From Paenochrobactrum glaciei (lineage in GTDB: Bacteria > Pseudomonadota > Alphaproteobacteria > Rhizobiales > Rhizobiaceae), in contig NZ_BAAADE010000001.1 in the NCBI RefSeq assembly GCF_039522165.1, forward strand, positions 1 through 64,000: 64,000 nt of DNA, written 5' to 3'. Shown here piece by piece: positions 14,186 through 23,082 of the stretch (positions are counted from its first letter, which is position 1; each line of letters begins with the position of its first letter). A program made the translations under genes and the position numbers. Under the pieces are notes generated by a model. The model did no database searches, was not told the DNA's origin, and worked only from the letters and a program-made list of their open reading frames with translations.

Positions 14186-15913
14186 TCAGTTTGAGCGAAT
14201 ATCGATATTGTGAACATAAAGTAATTCGTTTTCAATATCCTGAAAAATAGGGTTGGCAGTAGCCTCACCTATATATTCGCGGAAATGATTCTTAACCTCA
14301 TTAATATCCAAGCCAAGTTCATGGAAGCCGATGAGATAATTTCTAATTTTATTTGGCCAATCCAGAGGGTAATTAACGCCAAACGGACGGCCAAATCGGT
14401 GAACCCAGCGTAAAAACGGCAGGCAAAGAGTACGCCCACCGGCTTGGCGGGCTTTTTCATGCAAATAGCCTTCATCAGCTCCGAAGCCACGAAAGAGCGG
14501 ATTGAAACCCGGCCAGGCATCGCGGCGGCAGGCAAAAAGCCCTACACCCTGCATCGGAATGTCAAATGGTGGTGCATTTTCGTCTTCGCCACGCGGGTCG
14601 GTACCCCAATAGCCATAGTTACCACGCTTCCAATCCGCCTGATAATGCGTGTAAATTGATGATAAATTATCAAGAACAAGAGGACCTTGTAAGAAGTCCT
14701 TTGTATCAGGATTTTCATCAAAATGGTTCAGAAGCTTTTGAATGGCCCCCGGATTAATCAGAACATGACAATCAATCGACAAAACATAATCAGTACGTGC
14801 TTCTTCAAAGAAGATATTCCGCACTGAGGTGCCGTTCTTTGAGGCATAAGGAATATATTGAACATTATCAATAATATCCGTTAAGTGCCGCAAATGCGAA
14901 GCACAAACGCCAGCAGGATTATTATCGACGATGATAAATTCTGCCTGCTCCAAAATTTCAGGGTGATGCATACGAAGCGACTGAAGCGAGAAATAAACAC
15001 CATCATAATCATCATGCGTTGCCATGCCGATGGTCAGTTTTCGTGGGTATTTTTTGGCAACTAACGGTGTGGAACGACCATTTTGTTCTGAAGCAACAGC
15101 ACTTAAACCATCGACAAAAGCTTTAGCTTCATCACGATTATAGTTATGACTGACCAAATGTTTGATGAACTTTACAACTTCCAGCGAAATATCATTTTCG
15201 CCACTAAAGCAAAAACGCAATTTTATTGTTTCAGTATCTGCGCCCTGCAATTCAGGTATATCAATCGTATCGTCAATCCGAACAGAAGTTTCTCCTGTCC
15301 CCTGATCAATACTGATAATCATTGCAGGTGTTATATTCTTCTTAACTGACAACCAAGCCTTAATCGGCACGACTGTTGTCGTTTGATCCGTAACTGCGAT
15401 ACGATTTCTATCCCACACAGGGGATGATAAAACTGAGTTGGTAATCGAGCGCTCAGTAATTAAGGGCAACCCCATCGGCAGTATGCCAGCTGGTGTCACA
15501 ACAACTTGCTCTCCGCCCACATAATCGAAAGCATGTTGCAACATCAAATTGACCAGTAAGTGCCTGCTTTTGTTATCATTTCCAACAATCACAATACCTT
15601 TATTAGCATAAGCGAGAGCACTGCCCTTGATCAACTTCTGCTTGCTGTCACCATCTTTCGATCCAAACAGTGAAAGAGAAAATATAATTAAATCATTCAG
15701 AAGGTTTTTAAGGTTTGAACTCCGCTCATAGGAGGAATTCTTATTTTTTATAAGAATGCCCCCTTCAGGCTTTATAATAATCAAAATTTCATAACCATAG
15801 TTCATACGATCTTGAACAGGCTTTAAAATTCCTTCCAAAAGAAAAGATATTTGAGAAGGATAACTAACCTTAATGTTTAAATCAGCTAGCTCAATATATC
15901 CGTAATTTAACAT
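14186..15913 (-). CDS. Two-domain protein: HprK-like part plus GT-A glycosyltransferase
   Basis: The 575-residue protein has an N-terminal region (about 1-270) with a degenerate P-loop-like GNDNKS at 111-116, reminiscent of HPr-kinase-related domains but lacking the usual Gly-Lys-Ser spacing. The C-terminal region (about 290-560) is a GT-A glycosyltransferase: LTIGMATHDDYDG start, FIIVDNNPAG, an Asp-Cys-His at 381-383 in the DxD/DxH position, GVGLFACRRDAW, FRGFGADEGYLHEKARQAGG and WVHRFGR. The DxH and later pattern resemble polypeptide GalNAc-transferases more than many GT2 enzymes, an unverified comparison. It lies 76 bases behind the Thr/Pro-tailed outer-membrane protein, probably in one operon. 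Confidence 0.78.
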   Translation of the reverse strand: MLNYGYIELADLNIKVSYPSQISFLLEGILKPVQDRMNYGYEILIIIKPEGGILIKNKNSSYERSSNLKNLLNDLIIFSLSLFGSKDGDSKQKLIKGSALAYANKGIVIVGNDNKSRHLLVNLMLQHAFDYVGGEQVVVTPAGILPMGLPLITERSITNSVLSSPVWDRNRIAVTDQTTTVVPIKAWLSVKKNITPAMIISIDQGTGETSVRIDDTIDIPELQGADTETIKLRFCFSGENDISLEVVKFIKHLVSHNYNRDEAKAFVDGLSAVASEQNGRSTPLVAKKYPRKLTIGMATHDDYDGVYFSLQSLRMHHPEILEQAEFIIVDNNPAGVCASHLRHLTDIIDNVQYIPYASKNGTSVRNIFFEEARTDYVLSIDCHVLINPGAIQKLLNHFDENPDTKDFLQGPLVLDNLSSIYTHYQADWKRGNYGYWGTDPRGEDENAPPFDIPMQGVGLFACRRDAWPGFNPLFRGFGADEGYLHEKARQAGGRTLCLPFLRWVHRFGRPFGVNYPLDWPNKIRNYLIGFHELGLDINEVKNHFREYIGEATANPIFQDIENELLYVHNIDIRSN

Positions 15914-15989
15914 TTAAAGACCCGAGTTACATAACATATAATTTATAGACAACTAAAATATACGAATAAATCATATTTATTAGAGCCAT

Positions 15990-17177
15990 TTAAATATCAG
16001 TAATCGAAGGAATGGGTTCTTCTGTAGTGAAAGTCGGCGTTGGTTCAGCTGTCACAGTCACGGTTTGCGTCGGCGTTGGTTCAGCTGTAACCGTTGGCTC
16101 AGGAGTGACAGTAGGTTCAGGTGTCTCCGTCATCGTCATTGATGTTACCCCCGGGTCTGTAGGTTCCGGCGTAGCTGTTGGCTCAGGAGTGACAGTAGGT
16201 TCAGGTGTCTCCGTCATCGTCATTGATGTTACCCCGGGGTCTGTAGGTTCCGGCGTAGCTGTTGGCTCAGCGGTGACGGTAGGTTCAGGCGGAGTTTCCT
16301 TAACCTTACTGCCGCACAATTCGATCCAAAGCGGCACCACATCTTCACGATCAATGACTTTCAAAGTTTTATTTGAACCGCCATCAGACTTCTCACCCTG
16401 CGGAACCACCACATTAAGGCTGGTATTTTGCGCCACGACCAGATCAGAGCGCGGTTCGCTGCGGACACGGTTTTGATCGCCACCAAAATACATCCGCAAA
16501 CCTGCAAATGCAGCTTTGTAGTCGCTTTCGCCAATGCGCCCCTCTCCAAAAATAGAAACGGAGCTTTCTTCAAAAAGGTGCTCCCCCCCCAAAGCGCCAA
16601 TATTATTTTTATCTTCGTAATAATATCCTGCATAAACCTTTGTATTGTCAGATACATAATAGGCCAGTCGTGATTTCACAAAAGGATTTTCATTTTTGAA
16701 ATCCCAACCCGCTACAGCAGATAGTGTAAAGTCACCTGCATAAATTTCGCCTTCAAGACCTAAGCGATGGCTCTCGTCTTTGTCCATGTTACGCAAAGTC
16801 GAACCATAAATACCGACCATTGCTTGTTCGGGATCACGCCAGAAAAGATGTCCCGTTACTTGCCAGCCAAGCTTTTCGTTTTTGCCAACTCCAAGCAAGC
16901 CATCAACCTGAACGCCAAATCGATCTGACAAAGGTGCAGTAACCGAACCTAAAAGACCAGCAGAGGCGCGACTATCGTAATAACAAGCATAAGCGCCAAT
17001 ACTTGCATTTATATCAGAAACAGCAGGACGATTATAACGCTCTTCTATTGGAGGAGCTAAAGTCAGATGTAAATCAGCTGCAAATGCACTTTTAAGTGGA
17101 ATTATAATGGAGTTGATTGCTGTAGAGCACATCAAAGTCAGATTAAATAAATAAAATCTGAAGCTTTTCTTCCGCAT
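15990..17177 (-). CDS. Outer-membrane protein with mucin-like Thr/Pro tail
   Basis: The start at 17177 is chosen for AAGGGGAC just upstream. The product (395 residues) has a signal peptide (about 1-33, ending SAFA), a region of alternating aromatic and polar strands with many Tyr and Gly (about 60-250) ending AFAGLRMYFG as in a small beta-barrel, a linker with VVPLWIELCG, then a tail of about 110 residues nearly all Thr, Pro, Glu and Val. The tail is a 28-residue repeat (PEPTDPGVTSMTMTETPEP-type). Such tails are rigid spacers and, when Thr-rich, can be O-glycosylated. The gene downstream is a glycosyltransferase. No exact family is recognised. Confidence 0.75.
   Translation of the reverse strand: MRKKSFRFYLFNLTLMCSTAINSIIIPLKSAFAADLHLTLAPPIEERYNRPAVSDINASIGAYACYYDSRASAGLLGSVTAPLSDRFGVQVDGLLGVGKNEKLGWQVTGHLFWRDPEQAMVGIYGSTLRNMDKDESHRLGLEGEIYAGDFTLSAVAGWDFKNENPFVKSRLAYYVSDNTKVYAGYYYEDKNNIGALGGEHLFEESSVSIFGEGRIGESDYKAAFAGLRMYFGGDQNRVRSEPRSDLVVAQNTSLNVVVPQGEKSDGGSNKTLKVIDREDVVPLWIELCGSKVKETPPEPTVTAEPTATPEPTDPGVTSMTMTETPEPTVTPEPTATPEPTDPGVTSMTMTETPEPTVTPEPTVTAEPTPTQTVTVTAEPTPTFTTEEPIPSITDI
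16093..16293 (-). repeat. 84-bp tandem repeats, 2.4 copies
   Basis: Copies begin at 16093, 16177 and 16261 (last partial) with near identity, for example one C/G difference in the CCCCGGG part. The 84-base period is 28 codons, so the array encodes the 28-residue Thr/Pro repeat and can change copy number without breaking the frame. Confidence 0.9.
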
Positions 17178-17571
17178 TATCGTCCCCTTGAAAAATCTAT
17201 ATTTCAAAAAAACCGTACATGAGAAAAATAAAAAGACAATAACAAAAAATTAACCATACTTTATTTATTATTTTAAAATAAATATTTACATTTTAAAATA
17301 AATGAATAAGAGCGCATGAATCACTTATATAATAAAATAAAAAGTATTTTTAAAAAAAGTGCTTAATTATTAGACACTTATATAAAATCGTATTTTCTTA
17401 ACTCTTCTATTTATAAGAGAAATATATAGGAAGTAATGTATTCAATGCCCTGAAAAATTGAAACATGATTTTCTGATTTTATTATTATGTAGTCGTTATT
17501 TTTTAATATTAAAAAATAATACCCACCTGTAAACAAGCGGGTATCACCAACAAATGTAGAATCAGAACTAA
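17178..17571. other. AT-rich intergenic region
   Basis: Very A+T-rich, with no credible gene. It contains two copies of ATTTTAAAATAAAT close together (about 17271-17303) that could be regulatory or nucleoid-protein sites upstream of the outer-membrane protein. The terminator of the gene at 17572 lies at 17518-17546. Confidence 0.5.
17518..17546 (-). terminator. Rho-independent terminator (minus strand)
   Basis: On the minus strand ATACCCGC pairs imperfectly with GTGGGTAT, followed by TTTTTT. It ends the gene at 17572-17913. Confidence 0.7.
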
Positions 17572-17913
17572 TCAACACACATTGATAAGTTGCGCCAAAT
17601 GATTGCCAAAATCACCGCCCTCACCGCCGGCATTGATTGTTTTGAAATAATCATGCCAGCCTGATTGTGCGATACCTCCAATCAAAGCATTGAGAGCCTG
17701 ATCATCGGCGCAGCGCCAAATCGCATAAAATTGATGTTCGCTAGAATACAGTTTCTCTTTATCAATTTGTCCAAGCGAAATAGCCTCAACGCCAAGGGAA
17801 GCTAAGGCGGGCATGGCAGCCCCCACTTGTTCCAAGAATTGCTGACGTTCAGCAGCTGTAAGGTTAAGCCAAGTTTGTTTCGGGCTATAAAGCTCGGCAA
17901 GATAATGCGGCAT
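17572..17913 (-). CDS. Unrecognised small soluble protein, 113 aa
   Basis: The product looks like a compact ferredoxin-like alpha/beta protein: AELYSPKQTWLNLTAAERQQ near the start, IWRCADDQALNALIGGIAQSGWHDYFKT in the second half. No catalytic motif is recognised. It is separated by 26 bases from the upstream DNA-alkylation repair gene on the same strand and may share its transcript. Confidence 0.7.
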   Translation of the reverse strand: MPHYLAELYSPKQTWLNLTAAERQQFLEQVGAAMPALASLGVEAISLGQIDKEKLYSSEHQFYAIWRCADDQALNALIGGIAQSGWHDYFKTINAGGEGGDFGNHLAQLINVC

Positions 17914-17939
17914 GATAAATTTTCCGTTTTAATGATATT

Positions 17940-18710
17940 TCAGGCACGAATAGAGCGCAATGCTCGTTTACAAATGCGTTGTGTTGCAGCTGATGAGCTG
18001 CTTGCCTGCCATTGCACGCATAAATTCTGCACCCATTCCGGACAGTCTTTAGATGCATCATTCAGCCAATTAGCGACTGAATCCTGCACATAAATAGATG
18101 GATCAGCTTTTAAGGATGCTAAAACTGGCAAAGCTAACTCCGGCTTTTGCTTAAGTTGTGCAATATGCTGACACCACACACCACGCGGGCGAATAGATTC
18201 GGTTGCAAAGCGCCGGATCCGTTCTGAAGAAGATTGCGCCCAATCAGTTAAATAGCGAATAGTCTCATCCAAATTGGCTGCTAAATCACCGCGGACAGCC
18301 ATCCACGACCATTCACGCACACCAAAATGAGGATCATCAGCAAATGGTTTGATAGCCTCAAGACGTGCATCCAAGCTTAAATCTGAGCGCTGACCAACCA
18401 TAAAACAACACCATCCACGCACCGTGTCGGACGAATGATGCGCAAGCTGCGTGATAGCTCCTTCACCCAATCCACGCGTGATAATACTGGCGGCCAAACG
18501 CATGCGCTGTGAAATACCACTTGCGGCACCTGCTTCCATTTCTGTTAAAGCCTGCACGCTTATTTGCGGCAAAACGACACGCATTAGCTTAGCAAAATCC
18601 ACCGCCAGACATTCAGTCAGATTGGTGGCCTCTGCTCCATCATTCAGTGCATCGAGCCTTTCTTGCGGAATATCTTTGACGCCGCGCCCTTTTACTTTGG
18701 CTATGCTCAT
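17940..18710 (-). CDS. DNA alkylation repair (HEAT-repeat, AlkD-like) protein
   Basis: The 256-residue product consists of HEAT-like helical repeats with patterns typical of AlkC/AlkD-like glycosylases (ISQRMRLAASIITRGLG, WCCFMVGQRSDLSLDARL, DPHFGVREWSWMAVRGDL). Members excise N3- and N7-alkylated purines without base flipping. Its start overlaps the stop of the MarR gene by four bases, so the two are coupled; MarR-controlled expression is likely. Confidence 0.82.
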   Translation of the reverse strand: MSIAKVKGRGVKDIPQERLDALNDGAEATNLTECLAVDFAKLMRVVLPQISVQALTEMEAGAASGISQRMRLAASIITRGLGEGAITQLAHHSSDTVRGWCCFMVGQRSDLSLDARLEAIKPFADDPHFGVREWSWMAVRGDLAANLDETIRYLTDWAQSSSERIRRFATESIRPRGVWCQHIAQLKQKPELALPVLASLKADPSIYVQDSVANWLNDASKDCPEWVQNLCVQWQASSSSAATQRICKRALRSIRA

Positions 18711-19204
18711 GATGCAGCCTCAACCAGATTGTTGCGAATACGTGATAAAAAACCATTGAGTGTCTTGCGTTCATCCGCAGAGAAACCGGCAAATAATGCC
18801 GAAATCCATTGCGTGTGCGCATTAAACAAATCACGTGCGCAGGCTTCGCCGTGAGGCGTTAAAAGCACTGCGACTTTGCGTCGATCTTCAAGGCTTGGAC
18901 AACGCTTAATGAACTGATCACGCTCCAAGCCATCCAGTAAACCTGTGATGGTCGCACGCGTTACACCGGCACGTTCCGCCAGTTCAAATGGCGACAAACC
19001 ATCCGCCTGCCCGTGCAAAAGAAAGAGTAAAACAAACTTTCCCTCCGACAAGTGATAAGGCGCAAGCCGTGCTGCACAATCTTTATCGATTGTACCGGCA
19101 AGTGCCAGCAGCTCGAAACATGCGCGCAGATTGTCAGTTGAAACCTGACCGCGCCGTTCAGCTTCCTCAATAAGAGCCAGATGTTTTTGTTCTAAACTTT
19201 TCAT
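18707..19204 (-). CDS. MarR-family transcriptional regulator
   Basis: The start at 19204 (MKSLEQK) is preferred; the frame is open upstream to 19330 but that part encodes an artificial-looking hydrophobic stretch and would bury the operator. The 165-residue product has a winged HTH with ELAERAGVTRATITGLLDGLERD and the wing motif SLEDRRKVAVLLT, where Asp-Arg-Arg is the MarR hallmark. A near-perfect palindrome immediately upstream suggests autoregulation. It is coupled to the alkylation-repair gene. Confidence 0.88.
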   Translation of the reverse strand: MKSLEQKHLALIEEAERRGQVSTDNLRACFELLALAGTIDKDCAARLAPYHLSEGKFVLLFLLHGQADGLSPFELAERAGVTRATITGLLDGLERDQFIKRCPSLEDRRKVAVLLTPHGEACARDLFNAHTQWISALFAGFSADERKTLNGFLSRIRNNLVEAAS

Positions 19205-19206
19205 AA

Positions 19207-19227
19207 GGTACCATATAGTATGGTGCC
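19207..19227 (-). promoter_or_regulatory. Probable MarR operator
   Basis: GGTACCATA-TAG-TATGGTGCC: 9-base arms with one mismatch, three bases upstream of the MarR start. Size and position fit a MarR dimer site controlling its own operon. Confidence 0.7.
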
Positions 19228-19317
19228 TAATTAAAATCAAATAAAAAATGATCAGACCCGAAATTAAAAAAAATATCGAATCTGACCATCTTAAGGAACT
19301 ATCTGAAGCCTTAAGCC

Positions 19318-19902
19318 TTATTCGCTCCAAGGCCCTTGATATTCACTGACCTTGGCTTCCATATCAGCACGCGGACGCTCAGGCACAACGCTTTGCGACG
19401 TACCAATATGAACAAAGCCAGCGACGCGTTCATGCGGAGCAATGCCTAAAAGCCTGCGCCCTTCCTCTTCATTTGCATACCAATTGGTAATCCAGTTGCT
19501 GGCAAAACCCATTGCATTGGCAGCATGACAAAGGTTCATCGCAGCCGCACCAGCCGACAAGAACATTTCCCATTCCGGAATACGCGGATGCTCCACCGGA
19601 GAAGAGACTACCCCCACAACCAAAGGGGCACGGTCAAAACGCTTCAACTCTTGCTCTTTACGCGCTTCGGTCAGCGAGCCTTCCAGTTGCTCAAGACGAT
19701 CTGCCAGCAATTGGCCGACCTTTTTGCGTGCATCACCACGATAAATAATAAAGCGCCAAGGGGTCAGACGACCATGATCAGGAACGCGTGCGGCTAATTT
19801 CAGCATCAATTGCAACTGATCTTCATCAGGCCCCGGAGCAGCAAGAGCAGAAATAGGCGTCGAGTGACGCTTCGAGAGAAATTCAAGCACGGCTTCTTGC
19901 AT
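19318..19902 (-). CDS. Nitroreductase-family protein (YdjA-like)
   Basis: The 194-residue product has the small nitroreductase layout: LSKRHSTPISALAAPGPD at residues 7-25, AARVPDHGRLTPWRFI (FMN binding, about 37-52), a middle AGAAAMNLCHAANAMGFASNWIT, and a C-terminal GFVHIGT. It binds FMN and reduces nitro or quinone compounds with NAD(P)H. It is followed by the convergent end of nothing obvious and separated from the MarR unit by about 110 bases. Confidence 0.87.
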   Translation of the reverse strand: MQEAVLEFLSKRHSTPISALAAPGPDEDQLQLMLKLAARVPDHGRLTPWRFIIYRGDARKKVGQLLADRLEQLEGSLTEARKEQELKRFDRAPLVVGVVSSPVEHPRIPEWEMFLSAGAAAMNLCHAANAMGFASNWITNWYANEEEGRRLLGIAPHERVAGFVHIGTSQSVVPERPRADMEAKVSEYQGPWSE

Positions 19903-20205
19903 TAACAGACCTCATTCAACAATTCTTGCAACGATTTCAGGCCAACAAAAGGCCCCATTTGACACCTATGCAGTCTGCACAGTTTAAAAGCTGAACATCT
20001 TTTTCTTTAGTCAGCTATTCGTCAGATATTATTCCTGTATCATAGGGTTATGATAGAATTCTTTTTTAAGGCTTCGTGATATTAAAACAAGCGAACAGAC
20101 AGGTTTTTCAGTGTTTTTATGATTTTATGCCTCAACATAAAAAATAAATTGAAAAAAACCAGTTCAGGCCTTGAAAAGACCGTCAGAGTGGTTTCAAAAA
20201 CAGAT

Positions 20206-21231
20206 ATGTCATACCAAAAGCTCTGCTCCTCTTTTACACATCATCCGGCGCGCGTTCAGTTATCACAACGCTCGCGATTGACGGCTGTTTTACTGACATT
20301 GTGTTTAACGACAGCGCCATTGCAGGCGCAGGAGCTAAACATCCAGCCTAAATTACCTGATCTGTCACATATGCTGCCGCCAAGCACAGATATACAGCCA
20401 CTGCCCTTCTCCACCTTAAGCGAACCGGAAAAGGAGTATCCTGAACTCGTTTTGCAGGCAAAACTGACGGATGAGACAGCCGATATCAGCAATGGTCTGA
20501 CCTGGCGCGTTTTTTCGCCTGATGCCGGTGAAGATGGCCAGCTACCGCTGATTGCTACGGCTAAAGGTGGGACTGTTACCTTTACTTTGCCAAAAGGCAG
20601 TTATCTCGTGCACGTCGCCTATGGACGAGCGGGCGCCACCAAACGCATCACGATGCGTGATGAGCCACGCCAGGAAACCATGGTGCTGGATGCTGGCGGC
20701 CTGAAGCTTAATGCCGTTTTGCCGGATGGAAAGCATCCGATTACCGATCTTTTACGCTTTTCCATCTATGGCGATGACGATACATCCAATGACCGCTCGT
20801 TGATTTTACCGGATGTAAAACCGGATGCCATCACGCGCTTGAATGCGGGCACGTATCATGTGATTTCCAATTACGGCACTGCTAATGCGGTGATCCGCGC
20901 CGATATTCGCGTTGAAGCAGGCAAGCTGACCGAAGCAACGGTTGAACACCGTGCCGCTAATGTCACCTTGAAATTGGTACGTGAAAAAGGCGGGGAAGCG
21001 CTTGCCGATACATCTTGGTCGGTACTCAATGCCTCAGGTGATGGTGTCCGTGAAAGCGTGGGCGCTTATGCGTCGATGGTATTGTCGGAAGGCGAATATA
21101 TTGCCATAGCCAAAAATAAAGACCGTATCTATCAGCGTGATTTTAAAGTCGTGTCCGGCCAAAATGATGAAGTCGACGTGATTGCCAGCGCCGAATTTGA
21201 AGCCAATAATGACGCGACGGACAGTGATTAA
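20206..21231 (+). CDS. Secreted protein with beta-sandwich-like repeats
   Basis: The ATG at 20206 gives a credible signal peptide (hydrophobic stretch LTAVLLTLCLTTAPLQA, about residues 28-45); an ATG at 20119 would place it too far inside. The mature part has three similar segments of about 90 residues, each with a pattern such as LTWRVFSPDAGEDGQLPLIATAKGG, then G-x-Y-x-V-x-V-x-Y-G, suggesting repeated beta-sandwich domains. It may be periplasmic or surface-associated. No enzyme motif is visible. It precedes the CinA-like gene by 24 bases. Confidence 0.7.
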   Translation: MSYQKLCSSFTHHPARVQLSQRSRLTAVLLTLCLTTAPLQAQELNIQPKLPDLSHMLPPSTDIQPLPFSTLSEPEKEYPELVLQAKLTDETADISNGLTWRVFSPDAGEDGQLPLIATAKGGTVTFTLPKGSYLVHVAYGRAGATKRITMRDEPRQETMVLDAGGLKLNAVLPDGKHPITDLLRFSIYGDDDTSNDRSLILPDVKPDAITRLNAGTYHVISNYGTANAVIRADIRVEAGKLTEATVEHRAANVTLKLVREKGGEALADTSWSVLNASGDGVRESVGAYASMVLSEGEYIAIAKNKDRIYQRDFKVVSGQNDEVDVIASAEFEANNDATDSD

Positions 21232-21255
21232 ACATTATCAGACAGGACATTAGCC

Positions 21256-22017
21256 GTGACCACTGCGCATCCAGATAAGACCATCAAAGCCGCCATGCTT
21301 GCCATTGGTGATGAATTATTATCAGGGCGTACGAAAGATAAAAATATCGGCTATCTGGCTGAAATGATGACCGAAATCGGCATTGATCTGACAGAAGTGC
21401 GCATAGTGCCCGATGACGAGTCACGCATTGTTGCTGCCGTCAATGAATTGCGTAAACAATATCAATATTTGTTCACATCAGGCGGCATTGGCCCGACCCA
21501 TGACGACATCACCGCAGATGCAGTCTCTAAAGCCTTTAATGTGCCATGCATTTACGATGAAAAAGCCCTGCAAATGCTGGCAGACAATTATAAAAGCCGC
21601 GGGCTTGAGTTTACCGATTCCAGAAAACGTATGGCGCGGATGCCGCGAGGTGCTGTCCATATCGATAATCCGGTTTCCACTGCCCCCGGTTTTCAGATCG
21701 GCAATGTTTATGTAATGGCCGGCGTGCCTTCTGTGTTCGAAGCCATGCTGCACAATGTGATTCCAACCCTAGAGACCGGTAAAAAACTATTATCGGAAAG
21801 CGTTGATTGTCCCTTTGGTGAAGGTGTGATTGGCATACCTTTGTCCACCATTCAGGAAAAACACGCCAATACAATCATCGGCTCTTATCCGAGCTTTAAA
21901 AATGGCAGTTTTTCAACGCAGCTCGTTGTGCGCGGCCATCAACTCAGCGACATAAAAGCAGCCGTGCAAGATATTGAGCAAATGCTGGCAGATTTAGTTG
22001 CCAAGCAAGCGCAATAA
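21256..22017 (+). CDS. CinA/MoaB-like molybdopterin-binding domain protein
   Basis: The GTG start at 21256 follows CAGGAC. The 253-residue product has the MoaB/MogA fold: AMLAIGDELLSGRTKDKN (about 15-32) and the FTSGGIGPTHDDITADAVSKAF (about 73-94) GxxPTxxD motif. It lacks the C-terminal CinA nicotinamide-nucleotide amidase domain, so it is the short single-domain type. Its function in these bacteria is unclear. Confidence 0.85.
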   Translation: MTTAHPDKTIKAAMLAIGDELLSGRTKDKNIGYLAEMMTEIGIDLTEVRIVPDDESRIVAAVNELRKQYQYLFTSGGIGPTHDDITADAVSKAFNVPCIYDEKALQMLADNYKSRGLEFTDSRKRMARMPRGAVHIDNPVSTAPGFQIGNVYVMAGVPSVFEAMLHNVIPTLETGKKLLSESVDCPFGEGVIGIPLSTIQEKHANTIIGSYPSFKNGSFSTQLVVRGHQLSDIKAAVQDIEQMLADLVAKQAQ

Positions 22018-22088
22018 TATTTATCATTCTTATACAAAATGCTGAAATCTGTGCTTATATATATCTTAGCACATCAGGAGGTCGAAGC

Positions 22089-22937
22089 ATGTCCTATAAG
22101 ACTGTACTTGCCTATATCCGTAGTGAAACAGAACTCGCCAGAATCCTGTCAGCAGTTGAACTTGTCACCGACAAGCTTTCAGATGCGCATGTGATCGGAT
22201 TATATTCCATCCCAGCTGCTGCCGTTTATGCTGATATCAACGGCTTCATCGATCCGGGTATGTTTGAACTGCATGACAAACACCATGCGGAAAACGCGGA
22301 AAAAATTAAAAAGCTGTTTGAATCTACAATGCAGAATCAAACATCGACCTATGAATTTCAGGTAATCCGCTCGGATACCGGCACCGGCGCGCAAGGCGCG
22401 ACGCAGATTGCCTGTGGTGCTGATTTGATCATTACCGGCCAAACAGACCTCAATGATCCTGATATTGCCAATGATGCCGTCGACACTCTGGTCTTCGATA
22501 GCGGACGTCCGGTGATGATGGTACCGCTTAAAGCCGTTAATCCAGTTAAAGCGCTCGACCGTATTGCGATTGCCTATAATGGCAAGCGTGAAGGTTCACG
22601 CGCAGCAATGGATGCACTGCCGCTCCTCAAAACAGCACAACGTGTAGAACTGCTGTGGATTGATCCGCCGCTGGACGATCAGGGACAAGGTATTATTCCG
22701 CAGGCGCAGGAATTGGCCAAGGCGCTTAATCGCCATGGTGTCAGCATCAGTATTCAAACACTGACGTCATCCGGCCGCTCGGCCATGGACACTTTGCAGG
22801 AATATTTGCAAGCGACTGACACCGACATGTTGGTTATGGGGGCTTACAGTCATTCCCGTCTGCGTGAATTGGTGTTCGGCGGCATGACAAAATCTGTACT
22901 TGGCACAATGCCATCACTCACATTGTTCTCCCGCTAA
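22089..22937 (+). CDS. Universal stress protein, tandem Usp domains
   Basis: AGGAGG precedes the ATG. The 282-residue product has two Usp halves; the second ends with DMLVMGAYSHSRLRELVFGGMTKSVLG, matching the ATP-binding G-2x-G-9x-G(S/T) pattern. The first half lacks the full motif. Proteins of this kind respond to starvation and redox stress. A strong terminator follows. Confidence 0.88.
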   Translation: MSYKTVLAYIRSETELARILSAVELVTDKLSDAHVIGLYSIPAAAVYADINGFIDPGMFELHDKHHAENAEKIKKLFESTMQNQTSTYEFQVIRSDTGTGAQGATQIACGADLIITGQTDLNDPDIANDAVDTLVFDSGRPVMMVPLKAVNPVKALDRIAIAYNGKREGSRAAMDALPLLKTAQRVELLWIDPPLDDQGQGIIPQAQELAKALNRHGVSISIQTLTSSGRSAMDTLQEYLQATDTDMLVMGAYSHSRLRELVFGGMTKSVLGTMPSLTLFSR

Positions 22938-22971
22938 ATGTGAATCGTTTCAAACTTTAATGATTTTAAAA

Positions 22972-23012
22972 ATAAAGGGCGCATCTTGCTAAAAGATGCG
23001 CCCTTTATGTTC
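22972..23012. terminator. Strong terminator after Usp gene
   Basis: A 16-base arm (22972-22987) pairs perfectly with 22993-23008 around a 5-base loop; T-rich bases follow. Confidence 0.9.
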
Positions 23013-23033
23013 TTCAAAAACCAATAAAAACAA

Positions 23034-23062
23034 AAAAGCCATCTATTATCAATTAGATGGCT
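23034..23062 (-). terminator. Terminator of tolC-like gene
   Basis: AAAAAGCCATCTA pairs with TAGATGGCTTTTT, the latter providing the T-run on either strand; it lies 20 bases beyond the tolC-like stop. Confidence 0.85.
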
Positions 23063-23082
23063 TTTTATCTTAATAATTAAAT

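Noticed and set aside
16012..16476. A 154-codon Val/Gly/Ser-rich frame opposite the Thr/Pro tail
   Set aside because: It exists only because the 84-bp repeat is open on both strands; the minus-strand gene has the signal peptide and ribosome site.
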